DNA of 64,000 nt. Source: Nocardia sp. NBC_00565. GTDB lineage: Bacteria; Actinomycetota; Actinomycetes; Mycobacteriales; Mycobacteriaceae. The notes under the pieces are model-generated. The model did no database searches and was not told the origin of the DNA. It saw only the letters and a program-made list of their open reading frames with translations. The stretch spans positions 9,647,625-9,711,624 of the forward strand of contig NZ_CP107785.1 in NCBI RefSeq assembly GCF_036345915.1. Direction: 5' to 3'. Of this stretch, positions 41,221 through 49,848 are shown one piece after another. How positions within the stretch are numbered: the stretch's first letter is position 1; each line of letters begins with the position of its first letter. The position numbers were made by a program, and so were the translations under genes.

Positions 41221-42825
41221 GTGACTGATACACCAGCCGTAGCGGCGCCGGTGGATCGCACCGCCCAGCCTTGGTGGCGGTCGGCCGTGTTCTACCAGGT
41301 CTATCCCAGGTCCTTCGCGGACTCCGACAGTGACGGGATCGGCGATCTCGGCGGAGTTCGCGACAAGCTCGGCTACCTCGAACTACTCGGGGTCGACGCG
41401 CTCTGGATCTGTCCGGTGATGCGCTCACCGATGGCCGACGGCGGCTACGACGTGGCCGATCCGCGCGATATCGACCCGCTCTTCGGCGGTATGGCGGCCA
41501 TGGACGAGCTGATCGCCGAGGCGCACGACCGGCATATCAAGGTCACCATGGATCTGGTGCCGAACCACACCAGCGATCAGCATCCGTGGTTCGCGGCGGC
41601 GCTGTCCGCCGCGCCGGGCAGCCGGGAGCGGGAGCGCTACATCTTCCGCGATGGCCGCGGACCCGACGGCGCCACACCGCCGAACAACTGGCCGAGCATC
41701 TTCGGCGGACCCGCCTGGACCCGCGTCAGCGAGGTCGACGGCACGCCCGGCCAGTGGTATCTGCATATCTTCGCGCCCGAGCAACCGGATCTGAACTGGG
41801 AAAATCCCGAGGTAACCGCCGATTTCGAGCAGACGCTGCGGTTCTGGCTGGATCGCGGTGTCGACGGATTCCGCATCGATGTCGCGCACGGCATGGCCAA
41901 ACCGGACGGGTTACCCGATATGGAGCGCGTCGAGACCAGGATGCTCGTGCACGACGACAGCGATCCGCGTTTCAACAACCCCCATGTGCACGAGATCCAC
42001 CGGCGCATCCGCAAGGTGCTCGACGAATATCCGGACGCGGTCGCCATCGGTGAGGTCTGGGTCGATGACAACACCCGCTTCGGCGAATATGTCCGGCCCG
42101 ACGAACTGCACTTGGCCTTCAACTTTCGCCTCGCCGAGACGGAATTCGACGCGGACGCGGTGCGTGCCGCCATCGACAATTCGCTCGCGGCCGTCGCGCC
42201 GGTCGGGGCCGTGCCCACTTGGACCCTGTCGAACCATGACATCGAACGCGAAGTCACCCGCTACGGCGGCGGTTTCGCGGGTATCGCGCGGGCCCGCGCG
42301 ATGATGCTGGTGGAGTTGGCGCTGCCCGGCGCGGTCTTCATCTACAACGGCGCCGAACTCGGGTTGCCGAATGTGGACGATCTACCGGAAGCGGTGCTGC
42401 AGGACCCGGTGTGGGAACGTTCGGGGCATACCGTGCGCGGACGTGACGGTTGCCGGGTGCCGATGCCGTGGGAGGGCAGCGCGCCGCCGTTCGCCTTCAC
42501 CACGGCCGAGCGGTCCTGGCTGCCGATGCCGTTGGAGTGGACCCCGCTGACGGTCGAGGCACAGCTCGAGGCGTTGGGCTCCACCCTGTCGCTGTATCGG
42601 ATGGCGATCGAATTGCGTGGTATCCGACCGGAATTCGCCGGTACGTGGATCGAGTGGTACGGCAGTCCGGCCGGTTGCCTGGCCTTCCGGCGGTCCGGTG
42701 GGCTGGTCTGTGTGCTGAACGCCTCGCCGGTGCCGATCACGTTGCCGCCCGGTGAGGTACTGCTCGCCAGCGCGTCGCTGGAGAACGGACAGCTGCCCGC
42801 GAATGCCGCCGCCTGGCTCGTGTAA
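41221..42825 (+). CDS. aglA: GH13 alpha-glucosidase (AglA-like)
   Basis: A 534-residue glycoside hydrolase family 13 enzyme of the oligo-1,6-/alpha-glucosidase type. It has the barrel start VFYQVYPRSFADSDSDGIGD, MDLVPNHTSD (region I), GFRIDVAHGM with the nucleophile Asp (region II), AIGEVWVDD with the acid Glu (region III) and LSNHDIER with the stabilising Asp (region IV). It would release glucose from alpha-linked oligosaccharides such as maltose or trehalose-related sugars. GTG start at 41221. It follows glbO in the same direction, as in mycobacteria (Rv2471). Confidence 0.93.
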   Translation: MTDTPAVAAPVDRTAQPWWRSAVFYQVYPRSFADSDSDGIGDLGGVRDKLGYLELLGVDALWICPVMRSPMADGGYDVADPRDIDPLFGGMAAMDELIAEAHDRHIKVTMDLVPNHTSDQHPWFAAALSAAPGSRERERYIFRDGRGPDGATPPNNWPSIFGGPAWTRVSEVDGTPGQWYLHIFAPEQPDLNWENPEVTADFEQTLRFWLDRGVDGFRIDVAHGMAKPDGLPDMERVETRMLVHDDSDPRFNNPHVHEIHRRIRKVLDEYPDAVAIGEVWVDDNTRFGEYVRPDELHLAFNFRLAETEFDADAVRAAIDNSLAAVAPVGAVPTWTLSNHDIEREVTRYGGGFAGIARARAMMLVELALPGAVFIYNGAELGLPNVDDLPEAVLQDPVWERSGHTVRGRDGCRVPMPWEGSAPPFAFTTAERSWLPMPLEWTPLTVEAQLEALGSTLSLYRMAIELRGIRPEFAGTWIEWYGSPAGCLAFRRSGGLVCVLNASPVPITLPPGEVLLASASLENGQLPANAAAWLV

Positions 42826-42907
42826 CCGGAGAACTGGCTCGATCAACCGGAGAACACGAGCTCGACCAGAACGCGAACTACTACACGCGATCGTCTACCG
42901 TTAGTCC

Positions 42908-43183
42908 GTGAGCATTCTCGAGACAGTGCTGATCTTCCTCGGCATCCCGCTGGTGATCTACGGCGCGATCGCCGGATTGTCGTATCTCGGCAAGCCACTG
43001 CCCGGCGAGAAGCCGGTCCATTACGACCTCGGTCAGAAGTGGACCCAGCCTCCCGTGCTGTGGAGTGCTACCGACGAGGTGACCGGTTCGGGTCATCATG
43101 CTGAATCGTCGCATGGTGACCATGCGGCAATCGAGTCCACTGCGGTGGAGCTGATCGGAGGCCGGGCAAGTGGCAAGTTCTAA
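42908..43183 (+). CDS. Small single-helix membrane protein, candidate aa3 oxidase subunit CtaJ
   Basis: A 91-residue protein with one N-terminal membrane helix (TVLIFLGIPLVIYGAIAGLSYL), then a conserved-looking PLPGEKPVHYDLG segment and a His/Ser/Glu-rich tail. From memory, the mycobacterial supercomplex subunit CtaJ (MSMEG_4693) is a protein of this size encoded between pepN and gdh, so position and topology fit. I cannot confirm it by alignment. GTG start at 42908. Its last 14 bases overlap the DUF5130 gene, indicating co-translation. Confidence 0.65.
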   Translation: MSILETVLIFLGIPLVIYGAIAGLSYLGKPLPGEKPVHYDLGQKWTQPPVLWSATDEVTGSGHHAESSHGDHAAIESTAVELIGGRASGKF

Positions 43184-43634
43184 TTGGCCCGCGGTAGTCG
43201 AAGCCGAGCTGCCGCATGGTTCGGTGGTCACCACCAGCGGCCGCGTCTCCGGTGTGCACGAGGCCGGTGCCGTGTTCAAGGAAGCCCCGTTCAGCGATGA
43301 AGAGCGGCTGACCATGGACAACGTGCTCACCGAGGCGACCCGCGCAACCAAGGTGCGCTTCAACATCTACATCGGCGATCTCGGCGGGGATCCGGCCGCC
43401 GGTGCGGACGCGGTCTTCCCCGCGACCCCCGAGGCCGCGCGTTCGGTGCTCATCGCCGTCTCGCCCAACGACAAGGCCGTCGAGGTCCGCTCGGGCAGCG
43501 AAGTCGCCGACCGCGCCAACGATCGCGTCTGCCAGCTCGGCGTCACCGCCGCCCTGAGCTCGTTCCGTCAGGGCCAGCTCATCGACGGCCTGGTCTCCGC
43601 GATCCGCGTCATGGCCGCTGCCATCGGTCGCTGA
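43170..43634 (+). CDS. DUF5130 family protein (Rv2468c-like)
   Basis: A 154-residue protein with a TPM-like repeat character: FSDEERLTMDNVLTEATRAT then VRFNIYIGDLGGDPAAGADA and SVLIAVSPNDKAVEVRSG, ending in an amphipathic helix rich in Ala and Ile. The same family sits next to pepN in mycobacteria. The function is unknown; the fold resembles TPM domains linked to photosystem II repair or phosphatase activity in other groups (weak inference). GTG start behind GGAGG, overlapping the small membrane gene. Confidence 0.82.
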   Translation: MASSNWPAVVEAELPHGSVVTTSGRVSGVHEAGAVFKEAPFSDEERLTMDNVLTEATRATKVRFNIYIGDLGGDPAAGADAVFPATPEAARSVLIAVSPNDKAVEVRSGSEVADRANDRVCQLGVTAALSSFRQGQLIDGLVSAIRVMAAAIGR

Positions 43635-43652
43635 TCCACCGGTTTCACCGCG

Positions 43653-43684
43653 CGGCGCGTTCACCTGTGAAGGTGGACGCGCCG
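43653..43684 (+). terminator. Hairpin terminator after the DUF5130 gene
   Basis: CGGCGCGTTCACCT pairs with AGGTGGACGCGCCG around a GTGA loop, a 14-bp stem with one G-U pair. It is followed by TTT and starts 18 bases after the stop, so it is a good intrinsic-type terminator. Confidence 0.72.
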
Positions 43685-43754
43685 TTTGGGTTCGGCCGCA
43701 CAGAACATCGTGAAGTCCGGTGGCCAAAGCGTCCAGTGGCTCGGGTGGGACGCG

Positions 43755-43793
43755 AACGGGGCGTGCTCATCACGATGATGAGCACGCCCCGTT
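43755..43793. terminator. Perfect 18-bp hairpin before the convergent pepN end
   Basis: AACGGGGCGTGCTCATCA at 43755-43772 pairs perfectly with its complement at 43776-43793 over a three-base loop. It lies 29 bases from the pepN stop on the minus strand. Together with the hairpin at 43653 it isolates the two convergent operons. Confidence 0.75.
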
Positions 43794-43821
43794 TCGATGG
43801 CCCTCGGTGCCGCAAGCCCTT

Positions 43822-46404
43822 TCAGCCCTTCGCGTCGAAGGCGCGGGCGCGCAGTGAGCGTTCGATGCCTGCCTTGCCCTCGGTCACCAGGCGGTGCAGG
43901 GCGGGCGGGTGGTCACCGGCGAGGAATTTGTCCGCCGTGACGACGGCTTCCGCGCTGATCGCCCAGCTGGGGTAGAGGCCGACGACAACGGTTTGCGCGA
44001 CCTCGCTGGAGCGGCGTTCCCAGACACCGGGGACCTCCGCGAAGTAGCGGTCGACGTAGGGTGCCAGCAGGTCGCCCTGGCCTGCCGGGGCGAAGCCGCC
44101 GACGATCGAGCGGGCGGTGATGTTGGGTACCGAATCGTCGGTCATCACCGTGGCCCAGGCCTGCTCCTTCACCTCGGCGATCGGACGTGCCGTCGCCGCC
44201 GCGGCGGCCTGACGCTTGCCCGCCGCGGTCGGGTCGTTCGCCAATTCCTGGTCGATGACCGGAGTGTCGACGCCGTCGGCATCGATCTCACCCGCCGCCG
44301 CCAGCGCGGTGACCAGCCGCCAGCGCAGATCGGCGTCCACCACCAAACCGGGCAGGCCGACGGCAGCCGGATCACCGTCGAGCAGCTCGCGCAGCACCTC
44401 GGTGTGCCAGGCCTGCAGCCGCGCGCCAGTGAGCGCGTTGACGAAGGCGAGCTGATGATCCGAGGCCGCCTCGGCCTCGCGGGCGAGCTCGAGCAGCCGG
44501 TTGGCGTATTCGATCCAGCCGATGGCATTCGCCCACTCGGGATCGGCGTAGCTGCCGATCGCGGTATTGGCCTGCATCAGAAGTCGTTGCACCACACCGA
44601 TTTCGGTCTCGGTGCCGATGCCGCGCTGTACCAGGGCGACGAAGTCGCGGGCCCGCATCTCCGCCTGCCTGGTCATCTCCCACGCGGCCGACCAGGCCAG
44701 GGTGCGGGGGAGCGGTTCGGCGATATCGGCGATGCGATTCACCAGCACATCGAGCGAATCGGCGTCCAGGCGCACCGAGCAATAGGTGAGGTCGTCGTCG
44801 TTCACCAGTACGAACTTGCCGCGCGGGACCCCGACCAACTCGGGCACCTCGGTGCGCTCGGCCGCATCCAGGTCGAGCTCGATGCGCTTGGTGCGGACCA
44901 GCTTTCCGTCCTTGTCGTCGTAGACGCCGACGGCCAGACGGTGTACGCGCCGCTCACCGGCACCGGGCTCCGCACCTTCCTGCACCACCGCGAACGAGGT
45001 GAACTTGCCGTCGGCATCCACCTCGAAATCCGGTCGCAGAATGTTCAGCCCCGTTGTCTTGAGCCACTGTGCGCCCCAGCCGGACAGATCGCGGCCCGAG
45101 GACTGCTCCAGCGCGGACAGCAGATCGTCGAAAGTGGCGTTGCCGTAGGCGTGTTCGGTGAAATAGGCGCGCAGACCCGCGAGGAACGGCTCCAACCCGA
45201 CGTAGGCGACGAGCTGCTTGAGCACGCTCGCACCCTTGGCGTAGGTGATGCCGTCGAAGTTGACCTCGACCGCATGCAGATCCGGAATATCCGCCGCGAT
45301 CGGATGTGTGGAGGGCAGCTGATCCTGCCGGTACGCCCAGGACTTCTCGACATTCGCGAAAGTGGTCCAGGCGCTGGTGTATTCGGTCGCCTCGGACTGG
45401 CACAGCACCGAGGCGAAGGTCGCGAACGACTCGTTCAACCACAGGTCGTCCCACCACTTCATGGTGACCAGATCGCCGAACCACATATGCGCCATCTCGT
45501 GCAGCACCGTCTCGGCGCGGCGCTCGTAGGCCGCGCGGGTCACCTTGGACCGGAAGACGTAGTCCTCCAGGAAGGTGACCGCACCCGCGTTCTCCATCGC
45601 GCCCGCGTTGAACTCCGGGACGAACAGCTGGTCGTACTTGCCGAAGGCATACGGCACGCCGAAGTTCTTGTGGTAGAAGCCGAATCCCTGCTTGGTCTCG
45701 GTGAGCAGACGCTCGGCGTCCATATGCTCGGCGAGTGAGGCGCGGCAGTAGATGCCGAGCGGGATGGTGCCGTGGTCGTCGGTGTAGGCGTCGGTCCACT
45801 CCGCGTACGGGCCCGCGATGAGCGCGACCAGATAGGTGCTCATCTTCGGGGTAGTGCGAAACAGGTGCTTGCCCGGGTCGGCGATCAGGGTGTCGACGAC
45901 CGCGGCGTTGGAGATGACCTTCCAATCCGGCGCGGCGGTGACGTTGATATCGAAGGTGGCCTTGAGGTCCGGCTGATCGAAGCAGGCGAACATGCGCTTG
46001 GCGTCGGCGGTTTCGAACTGCGAGTACAGGTACACCGCGTCGTCGGTGGGGTCGACGAAGCGGTGCAGGCCCTCGCCGGTGTTGGAGTATTCGCAATCGG
46101 CTTCGACGACGAGCTCGTTGGTTTCCGCGAGTCCAGTAAGGGTTATGCCCTTGGATTCGTCGTAGTCGGCGATATCGATGGGAGCGCCGTTCAGCACGGC
46201 GGAGCGAACCGCGCGGGCGACGATATCGATGTAGGTGCTCGCGCCCGGAGTCGCGGTAAAAGTGACCGTGCTGCGGGAGAAGAAGGTCTGCTCGCCCGGT
46301 TTCCCCGCCCCGTCGGTCAGGTCGAGGTCGATGCGATAGTTCTCGACCTGCACTGTCGAGGCGCGTTCGATCGCCTGGTCGCGAGTCAGGTTCGGTGCGG
46401 ACAT
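43822..46404 (-). CDS. pepN: Aminopeptidase N (M1 metallopeptidase)
   Basis: An 860-residue zinc aminopeptidase. The exopeptidase motif NAGAMENAGAVTF stands before the zinc site HEMAHMWFGDLVTMKWW with the third ligand Glu in LWLNESFATF. An N-terminal saddle domain and C-terminal ERAP1-like helical domain complete the M1 layout. It trims N-terminal residues from peptides in the cytoplasm. AAAGGAG lies 4 bases before the ATG at 46404, which fixes the start despite a longer open frame. Its orientation, opposite to gdh, matches Rv2467. Confidence 0.95.
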   Translation of the reverse strand: MSAPNLTRDQAIERASTVQVENYRIDLDLTDGAGKPGEQTFFSRSTVTFTATPGASTYIDIVARAVRSAVLNGAPIDIADYDESKGITLTGLAETNELVVEADCEYSNTGEGLHRFVDPTDDAVYLYSQFETADAKRMFACFDQPDLKATFDINVTAAPDWKVISNAAVVDTLIADPGKHLFRTTPKMSTYLVALIAGPYAEWTDAYTDDHGTIPLGIYCRASLAEHMDAERLLTETKQGFGFYHKNFGVPYAFGKYDQLFVPEFNAGAMENAGAVTFLEDYVFRSKVTRAAYERRAETVLHEMAHMWFGDLVTMKWWDDLWLNESFATFASVLCQSEATEYTSAWTTFANVEKSWAYRQDQLPSTHPIAADIPDLHAVEVNFDGITYAKGASVLKQLVAYVGLEPFLAGLRAYFTEHAYGNATFDDLLSALEQSSGRDLSGWGAQWLKTTGLNILRPDFEVDADGKFTSFAVVQEGAEPGAGERRVHRLAVGVYDDKDGKLVRTKRIELDLDAAERTEVPELVGVPRGKFVLVNDDDLTYCSVRLDADSLDVLVNRIADIAEPLPRTLAWSAAWEMTRQAEMRARDFVALVQRGIGTETEIGVVQRLLMQANTAIGSYADPEWANAIGWIEYANRLLELAREAEAASDHQLAFVNALTGARLQAWHTEVLRELLDGDPAAVGLPGLVVDADLRWRLVTALAAAGEIDADGVDTPVIDQELANDPTAAGKRQAAAAATARPIAEVKEQAWATVMTDDSVPNITARSIVGGFAPAGQGDLLAPYVDRYFAEVPGVWERRSSEVAQTVVVGLYPSWAISAEAVVTADKFLAGDHPPALHRLVTEGKAGIERSLRARAFDAKG

Positions 46405-46558
46405 GAGACTCCTTTGTGGTTCGAAGAACATGTGCGGGCGGGCCGCCCGGCGGGCACAGCACTCACCACAATGCCACCTCGGTAAGGTTGCCCGCGCGAA
46501 ACTTTTTCCCACAATGAATTTACTCAGCAACCCTATCGACCAGGATCGGAGCTACGAC

Positions 46559-47389
46559 GTGAAGCACATCCACGCCGGAAAGGTGCGCGACCTCTACGAG
46601 GACGGCAACACGCTGCTGCTCGTGGCGTCGGACCGGGTGTCGGTCTACGACGTGGTGCTGCCGACGCCGATCCCGGACAAAGGCGCGCTGCTGACCCAGC
46701 TGTCGAACTGGTGGTTCGAGTACTTCACCGAGGTGCCCAACCACGTGGTGTCGGCGACCGATGTGCCCGCCGAGTTCGCCGGTCGCGGCATCCGGGTCAA
46801 GCCACTGAAGATGCTGCAGGTCGAGTGCATCGCGCGCGGGTATCTGACGGGTTCGGGGCTCAAAGAATATGAGCGCACCGGGACGGTCTCCGGTGTCGCG
46901 CTGCCGCCCGGCCTGCGCGATGGCGATAAGTTGCCCGCGCCGATCTTCACCCCGACCAGTAAGGCATCCGAGGGCCACGACGAGCCGATCACGTTCGCGG
47001 ATGTGGTGAATCAGGAGGGCCGCGAGGTCGCCGAGCAACTGCGCGATCTGACGTTGCGGATCTACACCCGTGGCGCCGCGCACGCCGCCGAGCGCGGTGT
47101 CATCGTCGCCGACACCAAGGTCGAATTCGGTTGGGATGGTGACGTTCTCACCCTCGGCGATGAGGTGCTGACCTCGGATTCCTCGCGCTTCTGGCCGGCC
47201 GCCGAATGGGAGCCGGGGCGGCCGCAGCGTTCGTTCGACAAGCAGTTCGTTCGCGACTGGTCCACTTCCACCGGATGGAACAAGGAGTACCCGGGTCCGG
47301 AGATCCCCGCCGACATTGTCGAGGCGACGCGGCAGAAGTACATGGAGGCGTTCGAGCTGATCACCGGCCAGACCTGGGCGCCGCGGTAG
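46559..47389 (+). CDS. purC: Phosphoribosylaminoimidazole-succinocarboxamide synthase
   Basis: A 276-residue SAICAR synthetase of de novo purine synthesis, which ligates aspartate to CAIR with ATP. The lead HIHAGKVRDLYEDGNTLLLV, ASDRVSVYDVVLPTPIPDKG, VECIARGYLTGSGLKEY and VIVADTKVEFGWDGD, then EVLTSDSSRFWPA, are family hallmarks. I prefer the GTG at 46559, 7 bases after CGGAG; an ATG at 46514 would add 15 residues without a ribosome site. It is divergent from pepN and alone, not in a pur operon. This placement differs from M. tuberculosis. Confidence 0.93.
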   Translation: MKHIHAGKVRDLYEDGNTLLLVASDRVSVYDVVLPTPIPDKGALLTQLSNWWFEYFTEVPNHVVSATDVPAEFAGRGIRVKPLKMLQVECIARGYLTGSGLKEYERTGTVSGVALPPGLRDGDKLPAPIFTPTSKASEGHDEPITFADVVNQEGREVAEQLRDLTLRIYTRGAAHAAERGVIVADTKVEFGWDGDVLTLGDEVLTSDSSRFWPAAEWEPGRPQRSFDKQFVRDWSTSTGWNKEYPGPEIPADIVEATRQKYMEAFELITGQTWAPR

Positions 47390-47403
47390 GGGTGTATGCA
47401 CTC

Positions 47404-47453
47404 AGCGCCCGTTCCTGTTCGGGTCCTGCGAGAGATCACCAGGAATGGGCGCT
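47404..47453. terminator. Inverted repeat between convergent purC and Nudix genes
   Basis: AGCGCCCGTTCCTG at 47404-47417 pairs with CAGGAATGGGCGCT at 47440-47453 (13 Watson-Crick pairs and one G-U) over a 22-base loop. It lies between the ends of two convergent genes and probably terminates both. Confidence 0.6.
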
Positions 47454-47489
47454 CACGTCAATCGTGCGTGGTAGTAGCGCTTCGGCACG

Positions 47490-47993
47490 TCAACTCTGCG
47501 CGACGTACTGGGCCAGGCGATCCAAGTAGGGCCGCTGGCCAGCGCCCAGCTTGTCGTGCGCGCTGGCGAGATCGAACCATTCGACGCGGTCGATCTCCGG
47601 GAATTCGGCCATCCGGCCGGATTTCGGCGGCCACTCCATCTCGAACGTCCCCGCCACCACATCGGCCGGGTCCAGGTCGGCTTCGATTGCCCAGACGGTG
47701 AGTTCCTTCGCGCGCTGGCCACTGCCGTAGCGGACCTCGCCGAGGGGCAGCCATGCACCGGGCGGCACGGGAAGGCCCAGCTCCTCGGTGAATTCGCGGT
47801 CCGCCGCGGCTCGGGTGTCCTCCTGCTCCGGGTCGTACTCGCCCTTGGGAATCGACCAGGCGCCGCTGTCCTTGCGCGCCCAGAACGGTCCACCCATATG
47901 CCCGATCAGGACCTCGATGTCACCCGAGTTCCGACGGAACAACAGAATCCCAGCGCTGAATTTCCCTGCCACGCCATGCAGTCTGCCGTGCAC
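47490..47993 (-). CDS. Nudix hydrolase
   Basis: A 167-residue Nudix protein that would cleave a nucleoside diphosphate linked to another moiety. The box is GEYDPEQEDTRAAADREF followed by TEELGL. Compared with the usual G-x5-E-x7-REUXEEXGU it has one extra residue between the first Gly and Glu, although the catalytic REFTEEL helix is intact. FSAGILLFRRN, IEVLIGHMGGPFW and WSIPKG match the NTP-pyrophosphohydrolase/MutT-like group common in actinobacteria. GTG starts at 47993 or 47972 are both possible. It is convergent with purC. Confidence 0.87.
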   Translation of the reverse strand: MHGRLHGVAGKFSAGILLFRRNSGDIEVLIGHMGGPFWARKDSGAWSIPKGEYDPEQEDTRAAADREFTEELGLPVPPGAWLPLGEVRYGSGQRAKELTVWAIEADLDPADVVAGTFEMEWPPKSGRMAEFPEIDRVEWFDLASAHDKLGAGQRPYLDRLAQYVAQS

Positions 47994-48025
47994 CCCGAGG
48001 TGGGCGCGGACACGACACGGTGCTG

Positions 48026-49279
48026 TTACGGGTCGGTCGGGTGCGGGGCTGATGGTGTGCGGTGGCGGCGGAGTTGGGCGGCGCGGATGGCGAGGTAGTC
48101 GCGTTCCGGGGTGCTGGTGGTGCGGTTGGCGGCGGAGCTGTAGCAGGTGACGGCGGCGTCGAAATCGCCTGCCATTTCGTGTAAGTGGCCGCGGACAGCA
48201 TCGAGGCGGTGGTTGCCGGCGAGTTCGTCGTCGAGGGTGTTCGCGAGTTCGAGGCCCGCGGCGGGGCCGTGCACCATGGCGGTGGCGACGGCGCGGTTGA
48301 GGGTCACCATCGGGTTCTTCGAGATGCGCTCGATCATGTTGTACAGGGCCAGGATTCGGATCCAGTCGGTGTCTTCGGCGCGGCGGGCCTGCGCGTGCAC
48401 CGCGGCGATCGCGGACTGGATCTGGTAGGGCCCGGTGAGGCCCGAAGCCAGTGTGCCGGTCGTGAGCGTGATGCCCTCGGTGATCAGCTCGCGGTCCCAG
48501 AGCGCGCGATTCTGCTCGATGAGCGGGATCAACTCACCGTGCGTCCCGGTGCGCGCGGCACGCCGGGAGTCGGTCAGCAGCATAAGCGCCAGCAGGCCGG
48601 TGACCTCGGTGTTGTCGGGGAGCAGCCGGTGGATCGATCTGGTCAGCCGGATCGCCTCGCCGGACAGGTCGGTTCGCTGCAGGTCGGGTCCCAAGGTGGT
48701 GGTGTGCCCCTCGTTGAAGATCAGATACAGCACGTGCAGCACCGAACCCAGCCGCTCGTGCCATTGCGCGTCGCCGGGCCGGGCGAACGGCCGGTCGAGG
48801 GTGGCGAGTTTCTTCTTGGCGCGTGTAATCCGTTGCGCCATGGTCGCTTCCGGCAGCAGGAAGGCGCTGGCGATCTCCGCGGTACCGAGTCCGCCGACCG
48901 CACGCAGCGTCAATGCGATGGCACTCGCGGACGACAGCGCCGGGTGACAGCAGAGGAAGAACATCGCGAGCGTGTCGTCCCAATCGACAGCTTCCGTATC
49001 GGGCACATCGCGCTCGAAAACCGTTGTCTCCCTGCGCCGCCGAGCGACCTCGGCGCGAACCGCATCGGCCATCCGCCGCTGCGCGACTTGGATCAGCCAC
49101 CCACGCGGATTGTCCGGCAGCCCCTCGGCGGGCCACTGGGTCGCCGCCGCCAGCATTGCCTCCTGGAGCGCGTCCTCGGCGGTGTCGAAGTCGCCGAATC
49201 GGCGTACCAACGTGCCGAGGACCTGCGGCGCGAGGTCCCGCAACAGATCCTCGATACCACCGGGCAGTGTTTCGGTCAT
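48026..49279 (-). CDS. ECF42-type RNA polymerase sigma factor with TPR-like C-terminal extension
   Basis: A 417-residue sigma factor, twice the usual ECF length. Region 2 is seen in FGDFDTAEDALQEAMLAA and NPRGWLIQVAQRRMADAVR; region 4 in LRAVGGLGTAEIASAFLLPE and MAQRITRAKKKL. The remaining 240 residues are helical repeats with YLIFNEGH and LLALMLLTDSRRAARTGTHGE, characteristic of the ECF42 group, whose C-terminal domain is needed for activity. There is no anti-sigma gene. The DGPF-family protein just upstream is the known genomic partner of this class. Regulation is probably through the C-terminal domain. Confidence 0.92.
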   Translation of the reverse strand: MTETLPGGIEDLLRDLAPQVLGTLVRRFGDFDTAEDALQEAMLAAATQWPAEGLPDNPRGWLIQVAQRRMADAVRAEVARRRRETTVFERDVPDTEAVDWDDTLAMFFLCCHPALSSASAIALTLRAVGGLGTAEIASAFLLPEATMAQRITRAKKKLATLDRPFARPGDAQWHERLGSVLHVLYLIFNEGHTTTLGPDLQRTDLSGEAIRLTRSIHRLLPDNTEVTGLLALMLLTDSRRAARTGTHGELIPLIEQNRALWDRELITEGITLTTGTLASGLTGPYQIQSAIAAVHAQARRAEDTDWIRILALYNMIERISKNPMVTLNRAVATAMVHGPAAGLELANTLDDELAGNHRLDAVRGHLHEMAGDFDAAVTCYSSAANRTTSTPERDYLAIRAAQLRRHRTPSAPHPTDP

Positions 49280-49348
49280 CGCGTCGTTTCGCTCACTGGA
49301 TCACTATCACCGCTCGGTTGGTCGTTACCGCTGCTCGGCGGATCCGAA

Positions 49349-49750
49349 CTACTGCTCGGTGGCCGGAACGCTCATTACCGCGCGCACCTCGATGTACTCA
49401 CCGATCGGCTTCCCGCCCGGCCCCGGTCCCGCCGACATCTGCGCGGCGATCTCCAGCACCCGGTCCGGACTCTCCACATCGACTATCCAGTACCCGGCCA
49501 GGAACTCCTTGGTCTCCGGAAACGGCCCGTCGGTGATCAACGGCGCCGAGCGCCCATCCGAGCTGACGATGCGCGCCTCGTCGGGTCCGGCCAACCCCTG
49601 GGCGTCCACGAGCTCACCCGACTTGGCCAGTTCCGCGCCCAACGCCCGCTGGAAATCGATGTGCGCCTGGATCTCCTCCGGCGTCCACTCGGTGATCGGG
49701 GTGTCGCAGTAGGCGGCGGGGGCGTACGTCTTGAGCAGCATGTACTTCAT
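49349..49750 (-). CDS. YCII-related DGPF-domain protein
   Basis: A 133-residue protein with the YCII/DGPF fold. The eponymous motif is in LITDGPFPETKEFLAGYWIV, and the N-terminal strand KYMLLKTYAP is typical. AAGGAG stands 8 bases before the ATG at 49750. The gene precedes the ECF42 sigma factor by 69 bases on the same strand, the usual arrangement, where DGPF proteins are the main targets of the sigma factor. The biochemical role is not known. Confidence 0.9.
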   Translation of the reverse strand: MKYMLLKTYAPAAYCDTPITEWTPEEIQAHIDFQRALGAELAKSGELVDAQGLAGPDEARIVSSDGRSAPLITDGPFPETKEFLAGYWIVDVESPDRVLEIAAQMSAGPGPGGKPIGEYIEVRAVMSVPATEQ

Positions 49751-49848
49751 ATCCGGGTCTCCTTGGCTTCGTTGCGGTGCTCTCGCGGTGAGGTCGGAGC
49801 CCGTCGCGCCGATTCGACACATTCTCGAATACTTTGCGGTGATCGGCA

